Notes under the pieces: generated by a model
What the model was told of the DNA's origin: nothing
Seen by the model: only the letters and a program-made list of their open reading frames with translations
The model's database searches: none
Program-made: the position numbers and the translations under genes
Part shown: one piece after another, positions 8,709-16,865 of the stretch
Position numbering within the stretch: the first letter of the stretch is position 1
How the letters are laid out: every line of letters begins with the position of its first letter
DNA from: Saprospiraceae bacterium
GTDB taxonomy: Bacteria; Bacteroidota; Bacteroidia; Chitinophagales; Saprospiraceae
DNA length: 58,240 nucleotides
Assembly: GCA_020630435.1 (NCBI GenBank)
Contig: JAHDBJ010000031.1
Location: 1-58,240, forward strand
Direction: 5' to 3'

Positions 8709-9250
8709 TATAAAAATTCATTTTTCAATAGTCCATACACATATTCATCTTGCCAAGCTTGATCGATCTTGTCCCAATAATGTTTACGAAACACCGCTTC
8801 TTTATGAAAACCCCAATGTATCAATAAACGTTCAGAAGCAATATTTCTAGGATCAATGGTCGCCATTATTTTATGAACATCAAATTCTGTAAACATCGTT
8901 TTAAGCACCAAACCTACAGCCTCTTTCGCAATTCCTCTGTTTTGATATGCAGGATTTACCGTATAACCAATATCCCCTATCTTTGCTTGTTTTCCATTCA
9001 ACTTTATTCCAACATCTCCGACCAATTTTTGTTCATTTTTTAAAATAATTCCCAACTGTACCCATTCTCCAACAGTTCCTAATTGGGTTTCTTTTAATTC
9101 AAAAACAAATAACTTAGCATCTTCTAAAGTATAAAGTCTAGAGCTTTGATAACGAGCAACATCGGGATCGGAACGATAGGCATAAACTGCTTCCACATCC
9201 TCATCTTGAAGCTGTCGTAACAATAATCGCTCTGTTTCTAATTTTATCAT
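8708..9250 (-). CDS. GNAT N-acetyltransferase, RimJ/RimL-like
   Basis: A 180-residue GNAT acetyltransferase that transfers acetyl from acetyl-CoA to an amine. The opening LETERLLLRQLQDEDVEAVY is typical of the RimJ/RimL/Acetyltransf_3 group, as are GDIGYTVNPAYQNRGIAKEAV (the acetyl-CoA pyrophosphate loop QNRGIA), ATIDPRNIASERLLIHWGF and the end FRKHYW. Group members acetylate ribosomal protein N termini, antibiotics or small amines; the substrate cannot be told from sequence. It is the second gene of the operon, 9 bases after the SDR gene, with its stop overlapping the start of maf. Confidence 0.88.
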   Translation of the reverse strand: MIKLETERLLLRQLQDEDVEAVYAYRSDPDVARYQSSRLYTLEDAKLFVFELKETQLGTVGEWVQLGIILKNEQKLVGDVGIKLNGKQAKIGDIGYTVNPAYQNRGIAKEAVGLVLKTMFTEFDVHKIMATIDPRNIASERLLIHWGFHKEAVFRKHYWDKIDQAWQDEYVYGLLKNEFL

Positions 9251-9259
9251 AGGTATTTT

Positions 9260-9970
9260 TTAATATTCTTGACACATTGGATGAATCATTACTTCATCAA
9301 TTACAACACTTGATGGTGTTTGTAAAATATATAGCACAGCATTGGCTATATCTTCTGCATCGAGCCATTCTTTTTTACGATCTACCTCTGTTACATCTCC
9401 ATCAAAAGTAGTTCTAACCAAGCCAGGCATAATTTGACTCACTTTTACATTATGTACTCGAAGTTCTTTTCGAATGGAAGAAGTAAAAGCATCCATCGCA
9501 TATTTACTAGCACAATACAAAGAACCATTTGGAAAAGTTCTCCTAGACACATCAGAAGCAATGTTAACAATATGCCCTGACTGTTGATTTTTAAACAATG
9601 GGACGATTGCTTTAGTTAATAAAAAAGTCCCTTTTACATTTACATCCATCACCTGATCCCATTCAGTAGTTGTAATCGTTTCCATTTCTTTAAAATAACC
9701 AATGCCTGCATTATTCACCAAAACATCGATACGACCATATTGCGCTATGATAGCGTTTACTGTTTTCTTTACGGCGTCTTCATTGGTTATATCTAAATCA
9801 TAATATGTTCCTTCTAGGTTCATTGCTTGTATCTCACTTACGGCCGCTTTTAGTTGTATCTCATTTCTTGCCAATAAGATAGGGAAATAACCATTTTTCG
9901 CCAATAAAATTGCTGTTGCCTTACCAATGCCCCTTGATGCTCCTGTAATTAGTGTTATCTTTTTATCCAT
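9260..9970 (-). CDS. Short-chain dehydrogenase/reductase (classical SDR)
   Basis: A 236-residue classical SDR that moves hydride between NAD(P)H and a carbonyl/alcohol. It has the cofactor motif TGASRGIG (9-16), NNAG (86-89) and the catalytic Ser139, Tyr152 and Lys156 (YCASK). Arg13 in the glycine motif and Arg35 at the end of the second strand suggest NADPH preference. The C-terminal substrate loop is short, so the substrate is unknown. It is the first gene of the leftward operon and shares an 89-base divergent region with the DUF177 gene. Confidence 0.92.
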   Translation of the reverse strand: MDKKITLITGASRGIGKATAILLAKNGYFPILLARNEIQLKAAVSEIQAMNLEGTYYDLDITNEDAVKKTVNAIIAQYGRIDVLVNNAGIGYFKEMETITTTEWDQVMDVNVKGTFLLTKAIVPLFKNQQSGHIVNIASDVSRRTFPNGSLYCASKYAMDAFTSSIRKELRVHNVKVSQIMPGLVRTTFDGDVTEVDRKKEWLDAEDIANAVLYILQTPSSVVIDEVMIHPMCQEY

Positions 9971-10027
9971 TTTAAAAAAAGTTTTTTGAAAATAATCCGC
10001 AAATTATATTAAAAGAATAAAAAAAAC

Positions 10028-10035
10028 TATCTTTG
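10028..10035 (+). promoter_or_regulatory. Bacteroidota -7 element before the DUF177-rpmF operon
   Basis: TATCTTTG fits TAnnTTTG and is followed by CCCC, the same context as at 20746-20753. I see no good -33 TTG at the right distance. Its position helps decide the start of the next gene: a TTG codon at 10033 lies inside this element and would be upstream of the transcript start, so ATG 10060 is preferred. Confidence 0.5.
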
Positions 10036-10059
10036 CCCCGCATTTTTAGAAAGTATGAT

Positions 10060-10587
10060 ATGAAAGCTTTAAAAGAATTTTCTTTACCCATCAAAGGATT
10101 AGGGATTGGAATCAGAAAATTCAATTTTGAATTAGATAATGATTTTTATAAAAATTTTGATTCTTCTACTATTCAAAATGGAAATATCAAACTTGAGTTG
10201 GTATTAGACAAACGTACTGATATGATAGTGCTAGATTTCGATTTTCGAGGAACAGTACAGGTTGCTTGTGATCGTTGTTTAGAACAAATTCAACTCCCTA
10301 TTGAAGGTCATCAAGAACTGATGATTAAGTATAATGAAAATACTTCTGAAGATGCAGATATTGTCTTCATTTCACCTTATGAGACAGAATTGAATGTCGC
10401 AAGATATATATATGAATTCACCAGTTTGGCAGTTCCTATGAAAAAGGTTTATGACTGTGAAAATGATGAAAATGCTCCTTGTGATTCGACAATGCTTCAA
10501 TACCTTGAACAGGAGGAAAAGGAAGAAGACAGCGATACTGAAAACCCTATTTGGGATAGTTTGAAAAATTTTAATAAAAACAATTAA
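10060..10587 (+). CDS. DUF177 (YceD-like) protein, rRNA/ribosome-linked
   Basis: A protein of 175 residues from ATG 10060. The frame stays open back to a TTG at 10033, but that codon sits in the promoter element. The family hallmark [17 protein letters not shown] (CxxC in the middle) is present, followed by a second Cys pair in [12 protein letters not shown]. This is the usual arrangement in DUF177/YceD proteins, thought to bind zinc and linked in other bacteria and plants to 23S rRNA accumulation. The gene stops one base before the rpmF start, the conserved yceD-rpmF order, which supports the assignment. The C-terminal end is acidic ([10 protein letters not shown]). Confidence 0.87.
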   Translation: MKALKEFSLPIKGLGIGIRKFNFELDNDFYKNFDSSTIQNGNIKLELVLDKRTDMIVLDFDFRGTVQVACDRCLEQIQLPIEGHQELMIKYNENTSEDADIVFISPYETELNVARYIYEFTSLAVPMKKVYDCENDENAPCDSTMLQYLEQEEKEEDSDTENPIWDSLKNFNKNN

Positions 10588-10588
10588 A

Positions 10589-10777
10589 ATGGCACATCCA
10601 AAGAGTAGAATCTCTAAGCAAAGAAAAAGAAAACGTCGTACACACAAAAAATTAGCGACTCCAAATGTAGTAGTTTGTAAACAAACTGGTGAAGCGCATT
10701 TAAGACATAGAGCTTATGAGCATGAAGGAGAGTTATATTACAAAGGCAGGGTGATTATTTCTGCCGAAGAAGTATAA
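10589..10777 (+). CDS. rpmF: 50S ribosomal protein L32
   Basis: A 62-residue, very basic ribosomal protein. [20 protein letters not shown] at the start, with the long Arg/Lys helix, is diagnostic, and [20 protein letters not shown] matches the Bacteroidota L32 C terminus. A single Cys remains, so this is the form without a zinc site. It is coupled to the DUF177 gene (1-base gap) and followed by a factor-independent terminator. Confidence 0.97.
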   Translation: MAHPKSRISKQRKRKRRTHKKLATPNVVVCKQTGEAHLRHRAYEHEGELYYKGRVIISAEEV

Positions 10778-10801
10778 GAGTATTTTAAAATTTAACACTT
10801 T

Positions 10802-10823
10802 GGGCTAAGAATGCCCTTTTTTT
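10802..10823 (+). terminator. Terminator after rpmF
   Basis: GGGC (10802-10805), a 7-base loop and GCCC (10813-10816), followed by seven T. The stem is short but perfectly placed 25 bases after the rpmF stop. Confidence 0.75.
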
Positions 10824-10850
10824 GCTTAAACTGTGTTCCCAAAAAGCTCA

Positions 10851-10866
10851 TTTAGCTATGGCTAAA
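10851..10866. repeat. Small inverted repeat between rpmF and ridA
   Basis: TTTAGC-TATG-GCTAAA forms a perfect 6-base stem with no T run after it. It lies in a 127-base stretch after the rpmF terminator and before ridA, where I see no gene. It may be a dispersed intergenic repeat, which needs the whole genome to judge. Confidence 0.35.
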
Positions 10867-10950
10867 CTTCGCTCTTTGCTCCTTATTTAATCAAAAAAAT
10901 GATTCTTTTTATCCTCAAAAGCCAATTTTAAACATACTCTAATTCCCACT

Positions 10951-11337
10951 ATGTCAAAACAAATTATCGAGACTAAATCCGCTCCTGCTCCTGTTGGTCC
11001 TTATAACCAAGCAGTCGTTCATAATGGAGTGTTGTATGGGTCTGGACAGATTGCTATTAATCCTTCGACGGGTGAACTCGTTACTGATACTATCGAGAAT
11101 GAGACTAGGCAAGTAATGGAAAATATTAAGGCGATCCTTACCGAAGCAGGATTGACGTTTGAAAATGTCTTAAAATGTTCTGTATTTGTATCAGATATGA
11201 ATAATTATAGTCGTATCAATGCGGTTTATGCTGAATATTTTAACGAAGCAACTGCTCCTGCAAGGGAGTTAGTAGAGGTAGCTAATCTCCCAAAATTCGT
11301 CAATATAGAAATTTCTATTATCGCCGCTGTTGTGTAA
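10951..11337 (+). CDS. ridA: RidA family enamine/imine deaminase
   Basis: RidA hydrolyses reactive enamine/imine intermediates such as 2-aminoacrylate, released by PLP enzymes, to the keto acid and ammonia. This protects other PLP enzymes. The 128-residue length is standard. Key residues are present: Tyr18 in APVGPYNQ, Arg105 in APARELVEV (carboxylate binding) and Glu120 in VNIEISIIAAV (water activation). Cys76 sits in the usual KCSVFV. It is a single gene after the rpmF terminator and is followed by a long non-coding stretch. Confidence 0.95.
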   Translation: MSKQIIETKSAPAPVGPYNQAVVHNGVLYGSGQIAINPSTGELVTDTIENETRQVMENIKAILTEAGLTFENVLKCSVFVSDMNNYSRINAVYAEYFNEATAPARELVEVANLPKFVNIEISIIAAVV

Positions 11338-11842
11338 TTCTTCAATAACGATACAATAAAAACAGTCACAAAAAATAAGAATCCCCTTCTTTTATAAGAA
11401 TATTTGTAGCTTGATTCTTTGTACTAAATCGAGTACCTCGTATCAAGTATACTCTACCCTAAAGTCAAGGCGGAGCAATGTCTTTTTATTAAAAGAGAAA
11501 AATAAGACTATTATACTTCTTCTTAGCATTAGGCTTTTTTACCACTAACTTTCTACTAGGAATTTTGCAAAATTCCTAAAATTTTGTTCTTCTTTATGAG
11601 TGCTTGATAATAGCACTTCTTCTCATCCCTATCCATCAACTCACCAAATCATTCAAACATAAAATATTATCTATCTGATCTATTTTAATACGATAGAGCC
11701 TAAGATACACATCGTTTTGTACATATCATTTCATCTTAATACCTAAACAAAATAATGTCACAAAAAAATAGGTCATGGGAACTAGAAATCTTGACTAAGT
11801 GTTAAAAAAGTGTTAAATTAATTATAATAAAAGTTAATAATT
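11338..11842. other. 505-base stretch without a gene, several small inverted repeats
   Basis: No convincing open frame on either strand. Visible structures are a loose stem AAGAATC/GATTCTT (11377-11383/11413-11419), GTACT/AGTAC (11421-11425/11432-11436), the perfect palindrome at 11557-11578, and AGTGCT/AGCACT (11599-11604/11612-11617, loop 7). Just before the next gene there is a direct repeat of GTGTTAAA in AAGTGTTAAAAAAGTGTTAA (around 11798-11816), which could be a regulator site. Nothing here identifies an RNA family. Confidence 0.5.
11557..11578. repeat. Perfect 22-base palindrome
   Basis: TAGGAATTTTG followed by CAAAATTCCTA, an exact inverted repeat with no spacer. It lies inside the non-coding stretch after ridA. 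Without a loop it is more like a protein-binding site or the trace of a mobile-element end than a terminator. Confidence 0.5.
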
Positions 11843-12289
11843 ATGAAAGTACAAAAATATTATGCTCTGCTTTTTTTCTTCTTAATGGCTTTTTGTACAT
11901 ATGCTCAAACAGTAGAAAAAACACTAGTAAAATCAATTGGAATTGCTAGCGCTAATAAAGTATATGTAGATCTTCCAGGAGAAGTTAAAATCGAACAACA
12001 GCATTGGGATAGCAATACTATACGAGTAGAAATGAATATTAGTTTAAAAAATTTCAATGAAAGTATTTTAAAATCATTGATTGCAGCAGGACGTTATAAT
12101 GTTGTATCAACCTCTAAAAATGATGGTCTTTACCTTCATGCTCCTAACAAAAAGAAAAGTGTGACTATCCGAGGTACTCAACTTAATGATAATGTTGTTT
12201 ATCTTTTGAAAGTTCCTGAGGAAATTCAAGTCGAAGTAATTAGCAAAGAGGTTTCTAACACTTCAGCAATGAATGACTCTTCTATGTAA
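11843..12289 (+). CDS. Exported protein of unknown function (possible GIN/DUF4097-like beta domain)
   Basis: A 148-residue protein with a clear signal peptide (MKVQKYYALLFFFLMAFCTYAQ, cut after CTYA-Q). The mature part has strand-rich segments (KVYVDLPGEVKIEQQHWDSN, IRVEMNISLKNF, VVSTSKNDGLYLHAP, VYLLKVPEEIQVEVI). These resemble the self-repeating beta strands of head-GIN/DUF4097-type surface domains, though too short for a complete one. It stands alone after the ridA non-coding stretch and is followed by a strong terminator. The family guess is weak; export is well supported. Confidence 0.7.
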   Translation: MKVQKYYALLFFFLMAFCTYAQTVEKTLVKSIGIASANKVYVDLPGEVKIEQQHWDSNTIRVEMNISLKNFNESILKSLIAAGRYNVVSTSKNDGLYLHAPNKKKSVTIRGTQLNDNVVYLLKVPEEIQVEVISKEVSNTSAMNDSSM

Positions 12290-12388
12290 TGTAAAAATTG
12301 AGTTGTGTTTTAGCTATCTTCTTAATACTTTGATAGTATTATACACATAAAGAAGAGGTGTGTATTATAAGATGGCCAATTCTTAATG

Positions 12389-12424
12389 AAAAACGGCAGT
12401 AATCATATTGAGGCTGCCGTTTTT
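12389..12424. terminator. Bidirectional terminator between exported-protein gene and dnaK
   Basis: AAAAACGGCAG (12389-12399) pairs with CTGCCGTTTTT (12414-12424) around a 14-base loop. A and T runs on both sides suit both strands. Confidence 0.85.
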
Positions 12425-12459
12425 CTGTTCTTATCGAACGATAATCAATAATAACAAAA

Positions 12460-12487
12460 GAGCCTAATAATCTAAACTATTAGGCTC
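12460..12487 (-). terminator. Terminator of dnaK
   Basis: GAGCCTAATA (12460-12469) and TATTAGGCTC (12478-12487) form a perfect 10-base stem with an 8-base loop. Read on the minus strand it is followed by TTTTGTTATT, 28 bases after the dnaK stop. Confidence 0.85.
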
Positions 12488-12515
12488 CTAAAAGAATACT
12501 TAGTTAAACTAATTC

Positions 12516-14429
12516 TTATTTCTTCTCATCTACTTCTTCGAACTCTACATCTGTTACATCTTCGTCGCTATTATTGTCATCAGAAGTATTTTCATCTTGT
12601 GGTGCGCCATTATCAGCAGCACCTTCTTGAGTAGCTTGGTACATATCCTGACTAGCCGCATTCCATGCAGTAGATAAAGCAGCAGAAGCTGTTTCAATAG
12701 CGGCTAGATCTCCCGTTTTATGTGCTTCTTTCAAGTCATTTAAACCTGTTTCGATAGCCCCTTTCTTCTCCGCAGGAATCTTGTCCCCATACTCTTTTAG
12801 TTGTTTTTCTGTTTGGAAAATCAACGAGTCAGCTTGATTCAATTTATCTATTTTTTCTCTTTCTGCTTTATCCGCATCAGCATTAGCAGCGGCTTCAGCT
12901 TTCATCTTTTCTATCTCCTCTTTAGAAAGTCCTGTTGAAGCCTCAATACGAATATTTTGTGTTTTACCTGTTCCTTTATCTTTAGCAGATACATTCAAAA
13001 TACCATTGGCATCCATATCAAACGTTACCTCGATTTGAGGAACACCTCTAGGCGCAGGTGGAATATCACTCAAAATAAATCTTCCTACAGTACGATTATC
13101 TCTAGCCATTGGGCGTTCTCCTTGAAGGATATGGATCTCAACAGAAGGTTGATTATCGGCTGCTGTAGAATAAATTTTTGATTTCTTTGTAGGAATGGTT
13201 GAATTAGAATCAATCACGACATCATAGACACCGCCCATCGTTTCAATTCCCATAGATAATGGTGTAACATCCAGTAATAAGACATCTTGTACATCACCAC
13301 TTAGTACACCTCCTTGAATAGATGCTCCAACAGCAACTACTTCATCAGGATTTACACCTTTACTTGGTGCTTTTCCAAAAAATTTCTCTACAGCTTCTTG
13401 AATTTTAGGAATACGAGTCGATCCTCCTACTAGTATAATCTCGTCAATTTCACTCTTGTCTAATCCTGCATCTTTCAATGCCTCTTGACAAGGTTTTAAG
13501 GTTCTTTGAACCAAATTATCTGCTAATTGTTCGAATTTAGCTCTTGATAATTTCAATACTAAGTGCTTAGGCACATTGTCAATGGCTGTGATATAGGGAA
13601 GGTTAATTTCTGTTTCAGAAGACGATGACAACTCAATTTTTGCTCTTTCCGCAGCATCTTTCAAACGCTGAAGCGCCATAGGATCTTTTCTCAAATCCAT
13701 TTTATCTTGCTTCATAAATTCTTCAGCCATCCAATCAATAATTACTTGGTCAAAGTCATCTCCTCCTAGATGTGTATCTCCATTCGTTGATTTTACTTCA
13801 AAGACACCATCTCCTAATTCTAGGATAGAAACGTCAAACGTACCACCTCCTAAATCATATACTGCAATCGTCATATCTCTATCATTCTTATCCAAACCAT
13901 AAGCCAAAGCTGCCGCTGTTGGCTCGTTAATGATACGACTTACTTTCAAACCTGCAATCTCGCCTGCTTCTTTCGTAGCTTGACGCTGGGAATCGTTAAA
14001 ATATGCTGGAACAGTTACTACAGCTTCTGTTACTTCTGTTCCTAAGTAATCCTCAGCGACTTTCTTCATTTTTTGAAGTACCATTGCTGATATTTCTTGA
14101 GGAGTATACAAGCGACCATCAATATCGACTCTTACGGTATCATTATCGCCTTTTACGACTTTATAAGAAGAACGCTTTACCTCGTTTGAAACTTCACTAT
14201 ATCTTGTTCCCATGAAACGTTTGATAGAACTAATCGTTTTAGTAGGATTAGTAATCGCTTGACGTTTAGCAGGATCACCTACTTTACGCTCTCCATTTTC
14301 TATAAAAGCTACAATTGAAGGTGTTGTTCTACCTCCTTCATCATTTGGAATAACAACAGGCTCGTTTCCTTCCATTACGGCAACGCACGAGTTGGTTGTT
14401 CCTAAATCAATTCCAATAATTTTACCCAT
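12516..14429 (-). CDS. dnaK: Chaperone DnaK (Hsp70)
   Basis: The 637-residue major Hsp70 binds and releases unfolded peptides in an ATP cycle with DnaJ and GrpE. The nucleotide-binding domain shows [17 protein letters not shown] at the start, [17 protein letters not shown], the connecting [20 protein letters not shown] and [11 protein letters not shown]. The linker [15 protein letters not shown] leads into the peptide-binding beta domain. The helical lid (about 505-600) and an acidic tail ending EFEEVDEKK follow. Length and motifs are normal. It stands alone, without dnaJ or grpE. The 269-base upstream region holds a pair of inverted related motifs (14571-14653) that may control it, pth, or both. 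Confidence 0.98.
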   Translation of the reverse strand: MGKIIGIDLGTTNSCVAVMEGNEPVVIPNDEGGRTTPSIVAFIENGERKVGDPAKRQAITNPTKTISSIKRFMGTRYSEVSNEVKRSSYKVVKGDNDTVRVDIDGRLYTPQEISAMVLQKMKKVAEDYLGTEVTEAVVTVPAYFNDSQRQATKEAGEIAGLKVSRIINEPTAAALAYGLDKNDRDMTIAVYDLGGGTFDVSILELGDGVFEVKSTNGDTHLGGDDFDQVIIDWMAEEFMKQDKMDLRKDPMALQRLKDAAERAKIELSSSSETEINLPYITAIDNVPKHLVLKLSRAKFEQLADNLVQRTLKPCQEALKDAGLDKSEIDEIILVGGSTRIPKIQEAVEKFFGKAPSKGVNPDEVVAVGASIQGGVLSGDVQDVLLLDVTPLSMGIETMGGVYDVVIDSNSTIPTKKSKIYSTAADNQPSVEIHILQGERPMARDNRTVGRFILSDIPPAPRGVPQIEVTFDMDANGILNVSAKDKGTGKTQNIRIEASTGLSKEEIEKMKAEAAANADADKAEREKIDKLNQADSLIFQTEKQLKEYGDKIPAEKKGAIETGLNDLKEAHKTGDLAAIETASAALSTAWNAASQDMYQATQEGAADNGAPQDENTSDDNNSDEDVTDVEFEEVDEKK

Positions 14430-14570
14430 TTTATTATTAATTTTTAAGTTTTGTTTTCAAATAAATTATCCTTAAAAGTTGCTAGATTTGTCTGTCTTTT
14501 ATAAAGCTATAAATCCTGCATACGCATTTTATCTATTCAATACATGTGCCAAGTGGAATTTTTATCAAAA

Positions 14571-14653
14571 AACTGACGTTTTGTAAGTGGCTATTGTATT
14601 TTATATGTTAAAAAGGCAGGATATGCAAAACTAGAGGTGACAAAAAGTCAGTT
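14571..14653. promoter_or_regulatory. Pair of related motifs in inverted orientation between dnaK and pth
   Basis: AACTGACGTTTTGTAA on the plus strand at 14571-14586 and AACTGACTTTTTGTCA on the minus strand at 14653-14638 share 14 of 16 bases and face each other across 51 bases. The minus-strand copy is also nearly a short palindrome (TGACAAAAAGTCA). The layout suggests two sites for one regulator in the divergent dnaK/pth region. The regulator is unknown. Confidence 0.45.
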
Positions 14654-14698
14654 CGAGTAGTACAATTCAAATTTTATATTTAACTATAAATCATTCAA

Positions 14699-15319
14699 AT
14701 GGTATTTAACTGGTTGAGATCGATTTTTAAAAAAGAAGAAAAAGAACCTGATACAATGAAATATTTGATAGTAGGATTAGGAAATATGGGCCCAGATTAT
14801 GAAGACACCCGACATAATGTAGGCTTTGAGGTTGTGGATGCACTTGCCAAAGAGCAAGAAGTGAAATTTGAAAATGATAAATTAGGTGACTTGGCAATGC
14901 TAAAGCATAAAGGGCGGACGTTTGTACTCTTAAAACCTTCTACCTATATGAATCTGAGTGGTAAAGCTGTTCGCTATTGGTTGGATAAACACAAAATTCC
15001 CAAACAAAATTTATTAGTGATATTAGATGATCTCAATCTTAATTTTGGGAAACAACGCCTTAGAGGAAAAGGAAAAGATGGTGGACATAATGGCTTAAAA
15101 AACATCGATCAGATGCTAGGAGGTAATAATTATGCTCGATTACGAATCGGTATCGGTGATGACTTTCCAAAAGGGCGACAGGTAGATTTTGTGCTAGGAA
15201 AATGGGACAAAAAAGAATTAGAGCAACTTCCTGACATCCTCCATAAGGCTGCCCAAACAGCGCTTTCTTTTGGTGCTATTGGTTTAGATTTTACCATGAA
15301 TAAATTTAATAAGAAATAA
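14699..15319 (+). CDS. pth: Peptidyl-tRNA hydrolase
   Basis: Pth cleaves the ester bond of peptidyl-tRNAs dropped from stalled ribosomes, recycling the tRNA. The core from MKYLIVGLGN is complete, with DTRHNVGFEVVD (catalytic His), FVLLKPSTYMNLSG (Asn), ILDDLNLNFGKQRLRGKGKDGGHNGLKNI (Asp and His, listed as family positions) and NYARLRIGIG. The frame adds 19 residues before that core, a basic amphipathic piece (VFNWLRSIFKKEEKEP). Other Bacteroidota have similar extensions, so I keep ATG 14699, but ATG 14756 gives the classic form and cannot be excluded. It is divergent from dnaK and apparently a single gene. Confidence 0.94.
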   Translation: MVFNWLRSIFKKEEKEPDTMKYLIVGLGNMGPDYEDTRHNVGFEVVDALAKEQEVKFENDKLGDLAMLKHKGRTFVLLKPSTYMNLSGKAVRYWLDKHKIPKQNLLVILDDLNLNFGKQRLRGKGKDGGHNGLKNIDQMLGGNNYARLRIGIGDDFPKGRQVDFVLGKWDKKELEQLPDILHKAAQTALSFGAIGLDFTMNKFNKK

Positions 15320-15460
15320 AAGGAAGTTGATACTGTTTTTTAGTCATTTTTAACAAATTAATTTTGAAAGTTTTTATTAGTAACACATTCATTTTCTTCT
15401 TAACAGTGTATTTTAATTTTAGTTAAAAAGACGTTAAGTTTTGTACTTAATGCTAAAAGT

Positions 15461-15476
15461 TGGCGTTATTCTTGCA
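15461..15476 (+). promoter_or_regulatory. Sigma-54-type promoter
   Basis: TGGCGTTATTCTTGCA has GG at 15462-15463 and GC at 15474-15475, the exact -24/-12 spacing of TGGCAC-N5-TTGCA, with TGGC and TTGCA both intact. Expected transcript start is about 15487, some 100 bases before the small lipoprotein gene. Its first bases can form a small hairpin (TGCAT/ATGCA, 15473-15488). Confidence 0.55.
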
Positions 15477-15587
15477 TGTGTCAATGCAGGCTATATTATT
15501 ATAACAATAAGAATAAAAATCTATAGACAAACTTTACACTATTTACACACAAATTTCACTAACTTTATATTATAAAATACATATTCA

Positions 15588-15770
15588 ATGAAAACCAGAA
15601 TAATTAAAAAGTTTGTTCCTGCATTAGCCCTCCTAGCTTTAGTTGCTTCGCTTTCTTCTTGCCATAGAGGTATGGGTTGCCCTTATAATTCTATTTCTGA
15701 TACAGCTGTTGAAGTTGTAAAAGAGGTAGTTGATGGTCAACTATCTGCGGTTAAAGACGTTTTAGATTAA
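15588..15770 (+). CDS. Small lipoprotein, 60 residues
   Basis: A tiny protein with a typical lipoprotein signal: MKTRIIKKF, a hydrophobic core (ALALLALVASL) and lipobox LSSC, giving a lipid-anchored mature peptide of about 36 residues. The mature part starts CHRGMGCPYN and ends with a short acidic amphipathic helix (AVEVVKEVVDGQLSAVKDVL). A second Cys is at 31. No family is recognised, and such small lipoproteins are often membrane stress or structural factors. The upstream sigma-54-like promoter and the ytxJ gene 33 bases downstream suggest a small stress-related operon, which is inference. Confidence 0.75.
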   Translation: MKTRIIKKFVPALALLALVASLSSCHRGMGCPYNSISDTAVEVVKEVVDGQLSAVKDVLD

Positions 15771-15803
15771 TAGTTGTTAATTTAAACATGATCAATACAC
15801 ATT

Positions 15804-16148
15804 ATGGACTGGAAAATTCTTAATTCTGAAGATCAAATTCAGGAAATCATAGCACTTTCTAAGCAAAAGCCTGTTGGTATTTTTAAGCATAGTACTCGTT
15901 GTTCTATTAGTTCAATGGCTAAAATGCGCTTGGAAGATGCTTGGGATTTTAAACCCAATGAAATAGATATATACTACTTGGATTTATTAGCATTTCGTCC
16001 TATTTCTAATAAGGTAGCAGAAGTCTTTGAGGTTCATCATCAATCTCCTCAACTTTTACTTATTCGTAATGGTGAATGTACTTACGAAGCTACACATCTT
16101 GATATTTCTGTTTCGGAATTGCATGAAGGTGTCGCAGAAAAAATTTAA
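15804..16148 (+). CDS. ytxJ: YtxJ-family monothiol bacilliredoxin-like protein
   Basis: A 114-residue thioredoxin-fold protein of the YtxJ family, proposed to reduce protein mixed disulfides with bacillithiol. The start WKILNSEDQIQEIIALSKQK is typical, as are GIFKHSTRCSISSMAK with one active-site Cys (Cys33, TRCSIS rather than CxxC), DIYYLDLLAFRPISNKVAE and FEVHHQSPQLLLIRNGE with the cis-Pro loop. It implies that the organism makes bacillithiol, as many Bacteroidota of this lineage do. It lies between the small lipoprotein gene and mnmD, with 33- and 24-base gaps, and probably shares their transcript. Confidence 0.85.
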   Translation: MDWKILNSEDQIQEIIALSKQKPVGIFKHSTRCSISSMAKMRLEDAWDFKPNEIDIYYLDLLAFRPISNKVAEVFEVHHQSPQLLLIRNGECTYEATHLDISVSELHEGVAEKI

Positions 16149-16172
16149 CTTGCAGCTGCAAATGCTCAAGTA

Positions 16173-16865
16173 ATGCCTGAAAACGAGATTATTACGACTA
16201 AGGATGGTTCTCATTCGCTTTTATCCCAGCACTTTGGGGTAAGCTACCATTCTATACATGGGGCTATTCAAGAGAGTCAACATGTTTTCATCAATGCTGC
16301 GCTTCGATATAAAGCGGTTCTAAAGACGACTCTATCTATATTAGAAATTGGTCTTGGCACAGGATTAAATGCATTTATGACCTTTCTTGAGAGTAAGAAA
16401 CGTAACTTGAATTTAGATTATATCGGTTATGAATTCTATCCTATATCAATTGAAACAGCGAATACTTTAAACTATCCTTTATTGCTTCAAGCAGAAGAAG
16501 AATCTAGCTTCTTTACACTCCTACATACTTGTGATTGGGAAACATCAATTGTTTTTAATGAACATTTTTCTTTTATAAAGAAGAAAAAAGAATTTGAAAC
16601 AATTGATGTACAAAACCAATACGATATCATCTATTTTGATGCATTTGCACCAAATGCACAGCCTGAACTTTGGGAAATTCCTTTTCTACAAAAAATGTAT
16701 AATGCCTTGAAAGATGAAGGTGTTTTAGTGACTTACTGTGCTAAAGGAGAATTTAAACGTAATCTAAAAAAGATAGGTTTTGATGTAGAAGCCTTAGCTG
16801 GTCCTCCAGGTAAAAGAGAAATGACTAGAGCGTCAAAAGAAAAAAACAACAACGAACAATTATGA
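16173..16865 (+). CDS. mnmD: tRNA 5-methylaminomethyl-2-thiouridine methyltransferase MnmD
   Basis: MnmD completes the wobble-base modification mnm5(s2)U34 by methylating nm5U with S-adenosylmethionine. It corresponds to the N-terminal half of the two-domain MnmC. The 230-residue length is that of stand-alone MnmD. Seen are TTKDGSHSLLSQHFGVSYHS, the substrate motif HVFINAALRY, the SAM loop EIGLGTGLN (58-66), the GYEFYPI strand end, and YFDAFAPNAQPELW with Asp156 in the catalytic pocket. There is no fused FAD domain (MnmC2), so the cmnm5-to-nm5 step must be done elsewhere or skipped. Its stop overlaps the kdsA start by 4 bases (ATGA). Confidence 0.92.
   Translation: MPENEIITTKDGSHSLLSQHFGVSYHSIHGAIQESQHVFINAALRYKAVLKTTLSILEIGLGTGLNAFMTFLESKKRNLNLDYIGYEFYPISIETANTLNYPLLLQAEEESSFFTLLHTCDWETSIVFNEHFSFIKKKKEFETIDVQNQYDIIYFDAFAPNAQPELWEIPFLQKMYNALKDEGVLVTYCAKGEFKRNLKKIGFDVEALAGPPGKREMTRASKEKNNNEQL

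Noticed and set aside
9986-10035. TTG at 9986-9988 as -33 element for the DUF177-rpmF promoter
   Set aside because: The distance to the -7 element is about 39 bases, roughly twice the usual spacing.
10033-10059. Nine-residue N-terminal extension of the DUF177 protein from TTG 10033
   Set aside because: The TTG is part of the promoter element TATCTTTG, so it should not be in the transcript; ATG 10060 gives the family-like start.
14536-14555. Leftward sigma-54-like site TGGCACATGTATTGAA upstream of dnaK
   Set aside because: The -12 GC is GA here, the most conserved position in this promoter class; kept only as a note.
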